Positions 1-7,652 of a stretch of DNA of 64,000 bases are shown here, in pieces. Within the stretch, counting starts at the first letter, position 1; each line of letters starts with the position of its first letter. The stretch covers positions 744,001 through 808,000 of the forward strand of contig NZ_JAYLVL010000001.1 in NCBI RefSeq assembly GCF_046156175.1, given 5' to 3'. This stretch comes from Lacisediminihabitans sp046156175 (GTDB taxonomy: Bacteria; Actinomycetota; Actinomycetes; Actinomycetales; Microbacteriaceae). A program made the position numbers and the translations under genes. The notes below the pieces were generated by a model. It made no database searches, was not told the DNA's origin, and worked only from the letters and a program-made list of their open reading frames with translations.

Positions 1-266
1 CGGAGCTCCCCGCCGACGTCGACTCGATCACCCGGATCACCCACCCGCAGGTCGGCGCCCTCGAACTCGAGACGGAACGTCTCGCCATCGGCACGCCCGG
101 GGGATCCGACACGCGATCGCTGGTCATCCTGCACGCCCGCCCTGGTTCGGAGTCGGAGACGGCCCTGCGCCGACTCGCCGCGATAGCATCCGGAACCTCG
201 CCGGCGGAAGCCCAGCGCATCCTGCCCGCGCCCGTGCCGATCGAATCGAAGCGCCGCCTCCCGTGA
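1..266 (+). CDS. XRE-family regulator, MmyB-like C-terminal fragment
   Basis: Only the last 87 codons are present, read in the frame starting at base 3 and ending in TGA at 264-266. The tail has the pattern HPxVGxLELExExL, then LVILHARPGSESE and AL..LA. As I recall the family, this is the end of the MmyB-type ligand-binding domain found in actinobacterial helix-turn-helix XRE regulators, which often control a divergent oxidoreductase. The DNA-binding half lies outside the window, so the assignment rests on this tail. The stop overlaps the next gene's GTG start (GTGA), implying translational coupling. Confidence 0.6.
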   Translation, partial: ELPADVDSITRITHPQVGALELETERLAIGTPGGSDTRSLVILHARPGSESETALRRLAAIASGTSPAEAQRILPAPVPIESKRRLP

Positions 267-1042
267 GCCGGAACTCCACAGTGGGAGCGCCGGGCGGGAC
301 TCGCGTCGGCCGCCGCATGGTCCAGATCCTCGTCGCCATCCTGCTGGTCTTCGTGCTCGCGATCGTCGCCCTGGTCACCTGGGCGAACATCGTGATGCAG
401 GGCGAACGCGGACCGGCTCTCGCCGCGTGGCGCGACCCAGGGATCTCGATCACCTCGACCGACCATTCGGTGATCCTCACTCCGAAGAGCGGAGCCACGG
501 GCACCGGGCTGGTCTTCATCCCCGGTGCGAAAGTCGATCCCTACGCCTACCTGTACAAGCTCTCCGGCATCGTGGAGCAGGGGGTTACCGTCGTGATCAC
601 CAAGCCGACCCTCAACCTCGCGTTCTTCGACCAGAGACCCCTTGCCACCTTCACGGCGGATACCAGCGGGGTTACGCGCTGGTTCGTCGGCGGCCACTCA
701 CTCGGTGGGGTTCGCGCCTGCATGCTCGCCGATTCGAGCGAGGCACCCGCGGTCGCGGGCCTCGTGCTCTTCGGCAGCTACTGCGCCAACGACCTCTCCC
801 GCACGGATCTCAGCGTGCTGAGTATCGGCGGGGAGCGGGACGGGTTGAGCACTCCGGCGAAGATCGCGGCGGGCAAGAGCCTGCTGCCGGCATCCGCGGT
901 CTTCGTGGAGATCCCGGGCAGCAATCACGCGCGCTTCGGCGACTACGGTGTGCAGCCGGGTGACGGCACCGCGACGATCTCGAGCGCCCGGGCCCGCTCG
1001 GAGATCACCGCGGCACTGGCTGCGGTTCTCTCCGGCGGGTAG
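263..1042 (+). CDS. Membrane-anchored alpha/beta hydrolase
   Basis: A 259-residue protein. A hydrophobic segment at about residues 20-42 (MVQILVAILLVFVLAIVALV) looks like an N-terminal anchor or uncleaved signal. The nucleophile elbow GGHSLGG lies near residue 150. An acidic residue follows the strand LSVLSIGGERDG and a candidate catalytic His sits in GSNHARFGDYG near 220. The fold matches the short Abhydrolase_5/dienelactone-hydrolase-like group; the substrate is unknown. The GTG start overlaps the upstream stop by 4 nt. An in-frame ATG at 317 directly before the hydrophobic segment is a credible alternative start. Confidence 0.75.
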   Translation: MSRNSTVGAPGGTRVGRRMVQILVAILLVFVLAIVALVTWANIVMQGERGPALAAWRDPGISITSTDHSVILTPKSGATGTGLVFIPGAKVDPYAYLYKLSGIVEQGVTVVITKPTLNLAFFDQRPLATFTADTSGVTRWFVGGHSLGGVRACMLADSSEAPAVAGLVLFGSYCANDLSRTDLSVLSIGGERDGLSTPAKIAAGKSLLPASAVFVEIPGSNHARFGDYGVQPGDGTATISSARARSEITAALAAVLSGG

Positions 1043-1091
1043 TCCGGCGCGCGACGCGGAGACACGTACCGGGTCAAACACAGAGCCAGGG

Positions 1092-1149
1092 CGGGCGAGT
1101 CCGGCCTTTCCGTGCCGGCGTGCCGACCCGCAAGGACCGGACTCGCCCG
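1092..1149. terminator. Bidirectional terminator hairpin
   Basis: A 13-bp perfect inverted repeat (CGGGCGAGTCCGG at 1092-1104, complement at 1137-1149) continues inward through CCTT/AAGG with one bulge. It sits between the convergent hydrolase and csbD genes. There is no T-tract, which is common for high-GC actinobacterial terminators. Confidence 0.6.
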
Positions 1150-1158
1150 ATCGTGCTG

Positions 1159-1338
1159 CTACTTGTCGCCGGTGAGCGCGTCCTTCACGCTCTCGCCAGC
1201 CTTCTTCACCGATGCCTTCGCCTGGTCGGCCTTGCCTTCGGCGACGAGGCTGTCGTTGTCGGTGACCTTTCCGAGCGCTTCCTTCCCCTTGCCGAGAAGG
1301 TCCTGCGCGGTGTTCTTGATGTCGTTGTCTGCACTCAT
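1159..1338 (-). CDS. CsbD-family stress protein
   Basis: A 59-residue, highly charged, Lys/Asp/Ala-rich protein starting MSADNDIKNTAQDLLGKGKE, with two repeats of the kind GKxKEALGKVTDNDSLVAEGKADQ that define the CsbD domain. CsbD proteins are small general-stress proteins of unknown mechanism, under sigma-B control in Bacillus. The ATG is preceded by GGAG seven bases upstream. It is divergent from the sigma factor gene, 113 bp away, so the two may share regulation as part of one stress module. Confidence 0.85.
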   Translation of the reverse strand: MSADNDIKNTAQDLLGKGKEALGKVTDNDSLVAEGKADQAKASVKKAGESVKDALTGDK

Positions 1339-1451
1339 TTGCGAACTCCATTTCTGGTTCGGTTTGCACTGGTTTTCACGACTGAGACGGGTACTGTGAA
1401 CAATTCGTCACGCTCTGGGGCGAAACTTTTTTGAGACGGAACGGATGGCCG

Positions 1452-1997
1452 GTGATCGACCTCTCCACGGCCTCCGACCGCATCCTCGCCGAGCGGTCGG
1501 CCGATGGCGACACGAACGCCTTCTCTGTGCTGGTGAGGCGTCACGCCCCCTATTTGCGCGCCTTCGCCCACCGCCTCACCGGCTCTGCGGCGGATGCGGA
1601 CGACGCCGTGCAGGAAGCCCTGATCTCTGCGTGGAAGCAGCTTCCTACGCTGCAGGACCCGAGCAAGGTGCGGTCCTGGCTGACCAGCATCGTCAGCCGG
1701 AAGGCCACCGACCGTATCCGCAGCAGGCGGCCGACTGGCGAGCTGGATGACGAGCTCGTGGCCGAGCACGGTTCCGGGCCCGAAGAACGTGCGATCGAGA
1801 CATCCCGCATGGAGGCGCTCACCCGCATCCTCGACGAGCTGCCCGAAGGCCAGCGCCAGTGTTGGGTACTGAAGGAGGTGGGCGGCTACTCCTATGACGA
1901 GATTGCCGAACGGCTCGATCTCAGCGTGACCACCGTGCGCGGAAAGCTCGCGCGCGCCCGACAGACTGTAGTGAGAGAGATGGAGGTGTGGCGGTGA
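1452..1997 (+). CDS. ECF-like RNA polymerase sigma factor
   Basis: About 181 residues. Region 2 contains LVRRHAPYLRAFAHRLTG and DADDAVQEALISAWKQL. Region 4 contains LPEGQRQCWVLKEVGGYSYD and the helix-turn-helix IAERLDLSVTTVRGKLARAR. This is the two-domain sigma-70/ECF layout. I chose GTG at 1452 because a GGA lies six bases upstream; a TTG at 1431 in the same frame would add seven residues. The stop overlaps the next gene (GTGA). No obvious anti-sigma factor is encoded; the coupled downstream genes are Asp23-like. Together with CsbD this looks like a stress regulon with its own sigma factor. Confidence 0.85.
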   Translation: MIDLSTASDRILAERSADGDTNAFSVLVRRHAPYLRAFAHRLTGSAADADDAVQEALISAWKQLPTLQDPSKVRSWLTSIVSRKATDRIRSRRPTGELDDELVAEHGSGPEERAIETSRMEALTRILDELPEGQRQCWVLKEVGGYSYDEIAERLDLSVTTVRGKLARARQTVVREMEVWR

Positions 1998-2596
1998 CCG
2001 AAGCCTCTGCCAGCGACGACGTCGGTGGCTCCGGATTCTCGCTCGACGATCTCAGCGACTATCTCGACCGCGGGCGGGAGCCAGCCATTGCCGCCATCGA
2101 CGGCAATGCCGAATGCCAGGCGATGCTCGCGAGCCTCGAACGTGTCGGAGCGCTCTCCCGCGACCTCGTCGTGCGGGATGCCAGGGACAACCCCGGGATC
2201 GAGGAGAGCTGGTTGCAGGGAGTGCTGACCGCGATCTCGCGCGAAGTGCGGGCGGGGCGGGACATCCCGCTCAGCAGCTCCGAACCGAACACTCGTCTCA
2301 CCATCACCGAGGGCGCGGTGCACGAGCTCGTGAGAGCGGCCGGCGACTCCGTGGAGGGAGTACTCGTGGGGCGCTGCACCCTCGACGGCGACCTCGACGA
2401 TCCTGATGCTCCCGTGCGCATTGCGCTGACGATCAGCGTCGTGCTCAGTGCACCCATCATTGACCTGGCCGACGCCGTTCGCGAGCGCGTCTATTCCGAG
2501 CTTCTGAAACACACCGAGCTCACCATCGAGAGCGTCGATGTCACAGTGACCGATGCCCACACCCTGGAACGCCCCGTCGAGGAGGACGAAGCATGA
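1994..2596 (+). CDS. Asp23/Gls24-family envelope stress protein
   Basis: A 200-residue protein with two parts. Residues 1-90 are acidic and helical (DLSDYLDRGREPAIAAIDG, then WLQGVLTAISREVRAGRDIPL), an extension I associate with actinobacterial members of this family. The C-terminal ~100 residues start LTITEGAVHELVR and continue with the alternating strands and helix typical of Asp23. Asp23/Gls24 proteins are cell-envelope and alkaline-stress proteins. GTG at 1994 is preferred over GTG at 1988 because the GGAGG at 1982-1986 gives normal spacing only for 1994. It overlaps the sigma factor by 4 nt. Confidence 0.7.
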   Translation: MTEASASDDVGGSGFSLDDLSDYLDRGREPAIAAIDGNAECQAMLASLERVGALSRDLVVRDARDNPGIEESWLQGVLTAISREVRAGRDIPLSSSEPNTRLTITEGAVHELVRAAGDSVEGVLVGRCTLDGDLDDPDAPVRIALTISVVLSAPIIDLADAVRERVYSELLKHTELTIESVDVTVTDAHTLERPVEEDEA

Positions 2597-2910
2597 CCGA
2601 CGAACTCGACTCCCTCGCCGCTCAGCTCGATGCCGTCGTGCGTTCGGTTCCCACGGTCGCCGCGCTCTACGCCGCCGAGCCTGGTCTGTTGCGCTCGGTA
2701 CGAGAGCTCACGACCGGGACCGACACCCCGCTCGCGTTGATCTCGGTGCGCCGGGCGGAGCAGGGTCTGGCGATCGTGGCGAGTGTCGCCGCATCCGGCC
2801 GACAGCAGGCCCCCGTGACCGCGCTCGCCGTGTCGACGGCGATCCGCTCCGCGCTTGCTCCGGGCGTCGAGGCGGAGATCCTGGTGCGGGTGAGCCGCAT
2901 CGAGGGCTGA
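2593..2910 (+). CDS. Small protein of the Asp23 stress operon, function unknown
   Basis: A 105-residue protein, ATGA-coupled to the Asp23-like gene with a GAGGAGG run just upstream. It has no membrane segment. The order (N-terminal helices, then ALISVRRAEQGLAIVASVAA and a VTALAVSTAIRSAL helix followed by a short strand) resembles a minimal alpha/beta domain like the C-terminal half of Asp23 proteins. It may be a heterotypic partner of its neighbour; that is inference from operon position and a weak structural impression. Confidence 0.6.
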   Translation: MTDELDSLAAQLDAVVRSVPTVAALYAAEPGLLRSVRELTTGTDTPLALISVRRAEQGLAIVASVAASGRQQAPVTALAVSTAIRSALAPGVEAEILVRVSRIEG

Positions 2911-2919
2911 GGCAGCCCG

Positions 2920-4506
2920 TCAGCCGTCGTTGCGATTGTTGTGGCGGATGACCCGCACGGCGATCTCCTCGGCATCGATCGACGCGAGGATGGCCCGCAC
3001 GGCCGGCTCCTGGTATCGCCCCTCGCGCCGGGCGGCGAGTACAGCCGCCCGCTCGGCCTCGATCATCGCCAGTCGAAGGCGACCGAACACCGCCTGCGCG
3101 GGCTCCACGCCGTCGTCTACCGGATTGAGGAGGGATTCGCCGAGCAGCGTGGCATCGTTGCGAAGGCGTTCGACCACGGCCGCGTCATCAGCCTCCATCC
3201 TCTCCGCGTCGAGTCTGACGACCCCGGCTGCGCGGGCCTCCGCCATCAGCATCTGGGCCTCCACGAGCTCCTGGTCCGCATTCGGCGGGGGAAGCTTCAG
3301 CCGGCGGATGATCCACGGCAGCGCGAGTCCCTGCACCAGGGTGCCCACGACCACCGCAAAGGCGAGGAATTGAAGAAAGGATTTCTGCGGGGTGGCATCG
3401 GGCAACAGGAAGACCGCCGCGAGTGTCACCACCCCGCGCATGCCGGAGAATCCGATGGCGACCGTGGCTTTCCCGCTCCAGCTGCGCTCGCGGAAGCGCT
3501 TCGGACCGACACGGTAGAACCCGCTCACCGCCAGAATCCAGGCGAATCGCGCCGCGATCAGGAACACGAGCATCCCGACGCAGATGAGAACGACCTGAGC
3601 GATTCCGAACCCGGAGTCGGCCACACCGCGCAGGATGCCTTTGAGGTTGAGGCCGATGAACAGGAACACGGAATTCTCGAGGAGGAACCGGATGGTGCGC
3701 CAATTCACGGAATCCGCGATGCGCGCCTGTGCCGATTGCACCACCGGCGCCTGGGTCCCGATGATCAGGCCGGCGATCACCACGGCGAGCACCCCGGAAC
3801 CGTGAAGCAGTTGGGTGGGGATGAACGCCACGAAGGGTGTCGCCAACGACAGGCTCGTGTCGAGCACCGGCGCTTTCAGCGTCTTACGGATGGCGGAGAG
3901 ACCGAATCCGGCCGCCAGACCGAACCCCACCCCCACGACGACGGCGAGCACGAAATCCGCCGCGACCGCCCAGGGGTTGAGGGTGCCGACGATCGCCGCC
4001 ATTGCCGCGGAGAGGGCGACAAGAGCCGCAGCGTCGTTGAACAGGCTCTCACCCTCGAGCACGGTCACGACCCGTCGGGGCAGCCTGAGGCGGCCGGAGA
4101 TGGAGGTGATGGCCACCGCATCCGTCGGGGCGACGACCGCAGCGAACGCAAAACCCGTCGCGAGGCTGATCGCCGGCACGATCAACCAGGTGAAGAAGCC
4201 GACGACAACGACCGTGAACAGCACAAGGCCGACCGAGAGGGTGAGGATGCTGTCGCGCCGGGCTCGCACGTCCACGAGGGACGTGCGGATGGCTGCGGCG
4301 AAGAGCAACGGCGGCAACAGCCCGTAGAGCACCAGCTCCGGCTGCACCTCGATCCTCGGCAGCCACGGCAGGAAGGAAGCGACCGCGCCGACGGCCACGA
4401 GCGTGACGGGCGCCGACCAGCCCACCCGCCGCGAGAGCCCCGTCACCGCGACGGTCACGAGCACGAACGACACGATCCAGATGATCGTCAAGACCGAGCC
4501 ATCCAT
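2920..4506 (-). CDS. CPA1-family Na+/H+ antiporter
   Basis: A 528-residue integral membrane protein with about 12 hydrophobic segments in residues 1-400 and a hydrophilic, mostly helical tail of ~130 residues. The ion-binding signatures are visible: VVAPTDAVAITSISGRL near residue 125 and LEGESLFNDAAALVALSAA near 150, which carry the Asp/Asn-Asp residues used by CPA1 exchangers. SGMRGVVTLAAVFLLP near 355 is also typical. It exports Na+ (or K+/Li+) for H+ at the cytoplasmic membrane, in pH and salt homeostasis. It converges on the stress operon, with 9 bp between stop codons. Confidence 0.9.
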   Translation of the reverse strand: MDGSVLTIIWIVSFVLVTVAVTGLSRRVGWSAPVTLVAVGAVASFLPWLPRIEVQPELVLYGLLPPLLFAAAIRTSLVDVRARRDSILTLSVGLVLFTVVVVGFFTWLIVPAISLATGFAFAAVVAPTDAVAITSISGRLRLPRRVVTVLEGESLFNDAAALVALSAAMAAIVGTLNPWAVAADFVLAVVVGVGFGLAAGFGLSAIRKTLKAPVLDTSLSLATPFVAFIPTQLLHGSGVLAVVIAGLIIGTQAPVVQSAQARIADSVNWRTIRFLLENSVFLFIGLNLKGILRGVADSGFGIAQVVLICVGMLVFLIAARFAWILAVSGFYRVGPKRFRERSWSGKATVAIGFSGMRGVVTLAAVFLLPDATPQKSFLQFLAFAVVVGTLVQGLALPWIIRRLKLPPPNADQELVEAQMLMAEARAAGVVRLDAERMEADDAAVVERLRNDATLLGESLLNPVDDGVEPAQAVFGRLRLAMIEAERAAVLAARREGRYQEPAVRAILASIDAEEIAVRVIRHNNRNDG

Positions 4507-4565
4507 GCCGTATCCCTTCCCGTGTTGCTATCCGAGGGTAGAGGACGCGGGCAAACGACGAGAGC

Positions 4566-6257
4566 CTACGGCGCCGACAGCTGCTCCCTCACCACCCGCC
4601 GCAGCACCTTCCCCACGATATTGCGCGGCAACTCGTCGACGACCTCGATGCGCCTCGGCACCTTATAGGCCGCCATCCGCTCCTTCAGGTGCTCGCGAAT
4701 CGCGGGCACATCGAGGGTGGCCCCGGGGCTGAGCACGACGGCGGCGACGACATCCTCTCCGCCCTGCGGAGTGCGGATGCCCACGACGGCGGCATCCGTG
4801 ATGTCCGGATGCGAGATCAGGGCCTCCTCGACCTCGGTCGGCGCCACGTTGAATCCGCCCGTGATGATGAGCTCCTTGATGCGGTCGACGACGGTGACAA
4901 AACCGTCGGCGGAGACTGTGACGATGTCGCCGGTGCGCAGCCATCCACCGGCGAGCAGCGTCTCGGCCGTCTCGGTCGGGCGGTTCCAGTAGCCGCTGAA
5001 GACCTGCGGTCCGCGCACGAGCAATTCGCCCTCTTCGTTCACCCCGCGATCGATCGTGGGGTCGTCGGGATCCACCACCCGGATGTCCGTGCTGGGGAAC
5101 GGCACGCCCACCGTGCCGGGCCGCCGAGAGGGTCCCATCGGGTTGCCGACGACGATCGGGGATGACTCGGTCATTCCGTAGCCCTCGACCAACAGGCCCC
5201 CGGTGGCCTGTTCCCAGAGCTCCACGATGCGGGTGGGCAGGTTCATCGCTCCCGAGATCGCAAACCGGATGCCGCGAAGGCCCACGCCCCGGTCCTCGGC
5301 CGCGGCGACCAGTCGTTCGTAGATCGGCGGCACGGCGGGCAGGAAGGTGGCGGGAGTCTTGCGGAACGCATCCAGCACGAGCTGTTCATCGAATTTGGGG
5401 AACAGCACGAGCCGGGCCCCGATGCTCAGCGCAAAGCTGAGGCACAGGGTGAGACCGTAGGCGTGGAAAAGGGGGAGCACCCCGTAGACGACCTCGCGGC
5501 CGGCGCGCAGTCCGGGAATCCAGGCCTCCCCCTGCATGGCGTTCGCCCGCAGGTTGCGGTGCGACAGGATCGCGCCCTTCGGCGTTCCCGTCGTGCCGCT
5601 GGTGTACTGCAGCACCGCGGTGTCATCGAGGGCCGCGCCGGGGAATCGGCGGGGAAGCGGTCGGGATGACTCGAGGTCGTGCCAGTCGATCGAGCCGCGC
5701 ACGCGGCGTCCGCTGGTCAGCGCGGCTCGCGCAAGACGGGCCTTCTTCACCGGGAGCCGCAGGGCGACCTGGGTTCGCAGCGGCATCTCCCGCGTCACGT
5801 CGACCGAGACCACGGTCTCCAGTCCGAGGTCGTCGGGCATGTTCAGAAGCGTCGGCACCGTCTTGTCCCACGCGATCGCGACCCTCGCGCCGTGATCCTC
5901 GAACTGGTGGCGGAGTTCTCGCTCGGTGTACAGCGGGTTGTGTTCCACGACGATGGCTCCGAGACGCAGTACCGCGTAGAAGGCGATCACGTGTTGGGGG
6001 CTGTTGGGCAGCACGAGCGCGACACGATCCCCCTTCACCACTCCCCGGGCGCGAAGCCCGTTCGCGAAGAGCGAGATCCGGTCTCCGAGCTCGCCATAGG
6101 TGATGGTCGCGCCGAAGAACTGCAGGGCGACGTTCCGTCGGTATTTCCGCGCAGAGCTGGACAGCATCTGGCTCAGAGTCTCGGTGGGCTCCGCGATGTC
6201 GCGAGGCACGCGGAGCGCATAGGAGTCAAGCCAGGGACGATCGGAGAATGGGGTCAT
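4566..6257 (-). CDS. Long-chain fatty-acid-CoA ligase / AMP-binding enzyme
   Basis: A 563-residue ANL-superfamily enzyme. The AMP-binding loop YTSGTTGTPKGAILSH is near residue 215, the YGMTESSP motif near 370, GWLRTGDIV near 450 and the C-terminal catalytic Lys in PRNIVGKVLRR near 550. Length and the ITGGFNVAPTEVEE hinge fit FadD-type acyl-CoA synthetases, which activate fatty acids through an acyl-adenylate for beta-oxidation or lipid synthesis. Chain-length preference cannot be read from the sequence. It is a single gene divergent from the DUF427 gene. Confidence 0.88.
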   Translation of the reverse strand: MTPFSDRPWLDSYALRVPRDIAEPTETLSQMLSSSARKYRRNVALQFFGATITYGELGDRISLFANGLRARGVVKGDRVALVLPNSPQHVIAFYAVLRLGAIVVEHNPLYTERELRHQFEDHGARVAIAWDKTVPTLLNMPDDLGLETVVSVDVTREMPLRTQVALRLPVKKARLARAALTSGRRVRGSIDWHDLESSRPLPRRFPGAALDDTAVLQYTSGTTGTPKGAILSHRNLRANAMQGEAWIPGLRAGREVVYGVLPLFHAYGLTLCLSFALSIGARLVLFPKFDEQLVLDAFRKTPATFLPAVPPIYERLVAAAEDRGVGLRGIRFAISGAMNLPTRIVELWEQATGGLLVEGYGMTESSPIVVGNPMGPSRRPGTVGVPFPSTDIRVVDPDDPTIDRGVNEEGELLVRGPQVFSGYWNRPTETAETLLAGGWLRTGDIVTVSADGFVTVVDRIKELIITGGFNVAPTEVEEALISHPDITDAAVVGIRTPQGGEDVVAAVVLSPGATLDVPAIREHLKERMAAYKVPRRIEVVDELPRNIVGKVLRRVVREQLSAP

Positions 6258-6360
6258 GTGCGCCTCGGTGGTCGAACGGTGTTCATGGGGAATTGTGTGT
6301 GCTGTCGTACTAGTTCGGAGCCACCGGCCGGGAGGAATGGTCGAGGGACTTCCAAGCTAA

Positions 6361-6378
6361 GGGGAGCAAGATCTCCCC
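6361..6378 (+). promoter_or_regulatory. Hairpin sequestering the ribosome-binding site
   Basis: GGGGAG (6361-6366) is the likely Shine-Dalgarno sequence and pairs perfectly with CTCCCC (6373-6378) across a 6-nt loop, immediately before the ATG at 6379. Folding would hide both the RBS and the start codon. Confidence 0.5.
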
Positions 6379-6879
6379 ATGCGCAATGATGTCACTCCCC
6401 TGACCCCCGGCCCTGGACAGGAGTCGGTGTGGGACTACACCCGGCCGCCCCGGGTCGAAGCCACCACCGATCGCATCCGCATCCGTTTCGGCGGCGAGAC
6501 GATCGTCGACACCACGGATGCCGTGAGAGTGCTCGAGACGAGCCATCCGCCGGTCTACTACCTGCCTCGCTCCGCGTTCCCCGCGGGGTCACTGGAGAAG
6601 GCGCCGGGGGCGAGCTTTTGCGAGTTCAAGGGTGCGGCGAAGTATGTGACAGTGCGTGGCGGTTCGGCGCGCGCCGAATCCGCCGGCTGGTATTACCCCA
6701 CCCCGAGCCCGGGCTACGAGCTCCTGGTTGACCGGGTGGCGGTGTATCCGTCGGCGATGGACTCGTGCGAGGTCGCCGGAGAGACCGTGACGGCACAGGC
6801 CGGAGACTTCTACGGGGGCTGGATCACCTCGCGCGTGGTCGGCCCCTTCAAGGGTGAACCCGGCACGATGGGCTGGTAG
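6379..6879 (+). CDS. DUF427 domain protein
   Basis: A 166-residue soluble protein with the DUF427 pattern: VETSHPPVYYLPR-like segment (LETSHPPVYYLPRSAFP near residues 55-70), FCEFKGAAKYVTV near 85 and the W-Y-Y-P region (SAGWYYPTPSPGYELL near 105), ending VYPSAMDSCEVAGETV and GGWITSRVVGPFKG. The family is a compact beta fold of unknown biochemical role, common in actinobacteria. It is a lone gene with a hairpin over its RBS and a long palindrome directly after its stop. Confidence 0.85.
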   Translation: MRNDVTPLTPGPGQESVWDYTRPPRVEATTDRIRIRFGGETIVDTTDAVRVLETSHPPVYYLPRSAFPAGSLEKAPGASFCEFKGAAKYVTVRGGSARAESAGWYYPTPSPGYELLVDRVAVYPSAMDSCEVAGETVTAQAGDFYGGWITSRVVGPFKGEPGTMGW

Positions 6880-6880
6880 G

Positions 6881-6955
6881 GCTCGATACGCTCGCTCGCG
6901 CTTCCTACTCGACCCGCGGAGGTCGAGTAGGGCGCTCAGCGCCCGTATCGAGACC
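6881..6955. repeat. REP-like palindrome between convergent genes
   Basis: Outer arms CTCGATACG (6882-6890) and CGTATCGAG (6944-6952) enclose inner arms CCTACTCGACC (6904-6914) and GGTCGAGTAGG (6921-6931). The segment fills the gap between the convergent DUF427 and carD genes. From memory, similar GTCGAGTAG...CGTATCGAG palindromes recur in Microbacteriaceae intergenic regions. It may act as a bidirectional terminator. No second copy was noticed in this window. Confidence 0.6.
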
Positions 6956-6961
6956 GGAAGG

Positions 6962-7453
6962 TCAGACCGAGACGGTCGCGAGCACCTCGTCGAGTACGGC
7001 GGAGGCCTCTTCGTCGGTGGAGTTCTGGGCGAGGGCGAGCTCTGAGATCAGAATCTGGCGGGCCTTGAGCAGCATCCGCTTCTCTCCGGCCGAGACACCG
7101 TGGTCCTGGTCGCGACGCCACAGGTCACGAACGACCTCGCTGACGCGGTAGACGCTTCCGCTGCCCATCTTCTCGGTGTTGGCCTTGAACCGGCGAGACC
7201 AGTTGCCCGGCTCCTCGACCATGTCACTGCGAAGCACGTCGAAGACGGCCTCGACGCCGGCGCTGTCGATGACGTCGCGCACTCCGATGAGCTCGACGTT
7301 CTCGATCGGCAATTCGATGGTCAGGTCCGTGGCGTGCACGTTGAGAGTGATGTACTCCTTCGGCTCGCCCTTGATCGTGCGGGTCTTCACCGCGGTGATC
7401 GTGGCAGCGCCGTGGTGGGGGTAGACGACAGTCTCTCCGACTTGGAAAATCAT
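6962..7453 (-). CDS. carD: CarD-family RNA polymerase-binding regulator
   Basis: A 163-residue protein starting MIFQVGETVVYPHHGAATIT, the N-terminal Tudor-like RNA-polymerase interaction domain of CarD, followed by the C-terminal helical DNA-binding region with WSRRFKANTEKMGSGSVYR near residue 85 and a leucine-rich end. CarD stabilises the open promoter complex through the RNA polymerase beta subunit and DNA upstream of the -10 element; in mycobacteria it is essential and controls rRNA transcription. Length and order match the family. It has about 200 bp of upstream DNA shared with the divergent SDR gene, so a longish 5-prime UTR is possible. Confidence 0.95.
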   Translation of the reverse strand: MIFQVGETVVYPHHGAATITAVKTRTIKGEPKEYITLNVHATDLTIELPIENVELIGVRDVIDSAGVEAVFDVLRSDMVEEPGNWSRRFKANTEKMGSGSVYRVSEVVRDLWRRDQDHGVSAGEKRMLLKARQILISELALAQNSTDEEASAVLDEVLATVSV

Positions 7454-7640
7454 GCGGTAATGCCTTCAATCCTTGATTCTGTATCGCAGGGGCCTATCGC
7501 TCGCGACGAGAGCGCGATGGGAGCGGGTGGCTGCCTGGAGGGACATCGAGCGGTTCCACGTCCGAGACCGTATACATGATAACGCGTGTGGGCACCATTA
7601 AATTGCCAAACGGCCGGTCGGAGGCTGATCTGGCCGGGCG

Positions 7641-7646
7641 TAGCCT
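7641..7646 (+). promoter_or_regulatory. Candidate -10 of a leaderless SDR transcript
   Basis: TAGCCT lies exactly 6 bp before the ATG at 7653 and no Shine-Dalgarno sequence is present, the spacing expected for leaderless actinobacterial mRNAs. No good -35 element was found. Confidence 0.4.
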
Positions 7647-7652
7647 TCGATC

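Noticed and set aside
2941..4668. 575-residue open frame on the plus strand
   Set aside because: Antisense to the CPA1 antiporter; His/Asp/Arg-rich shadow.
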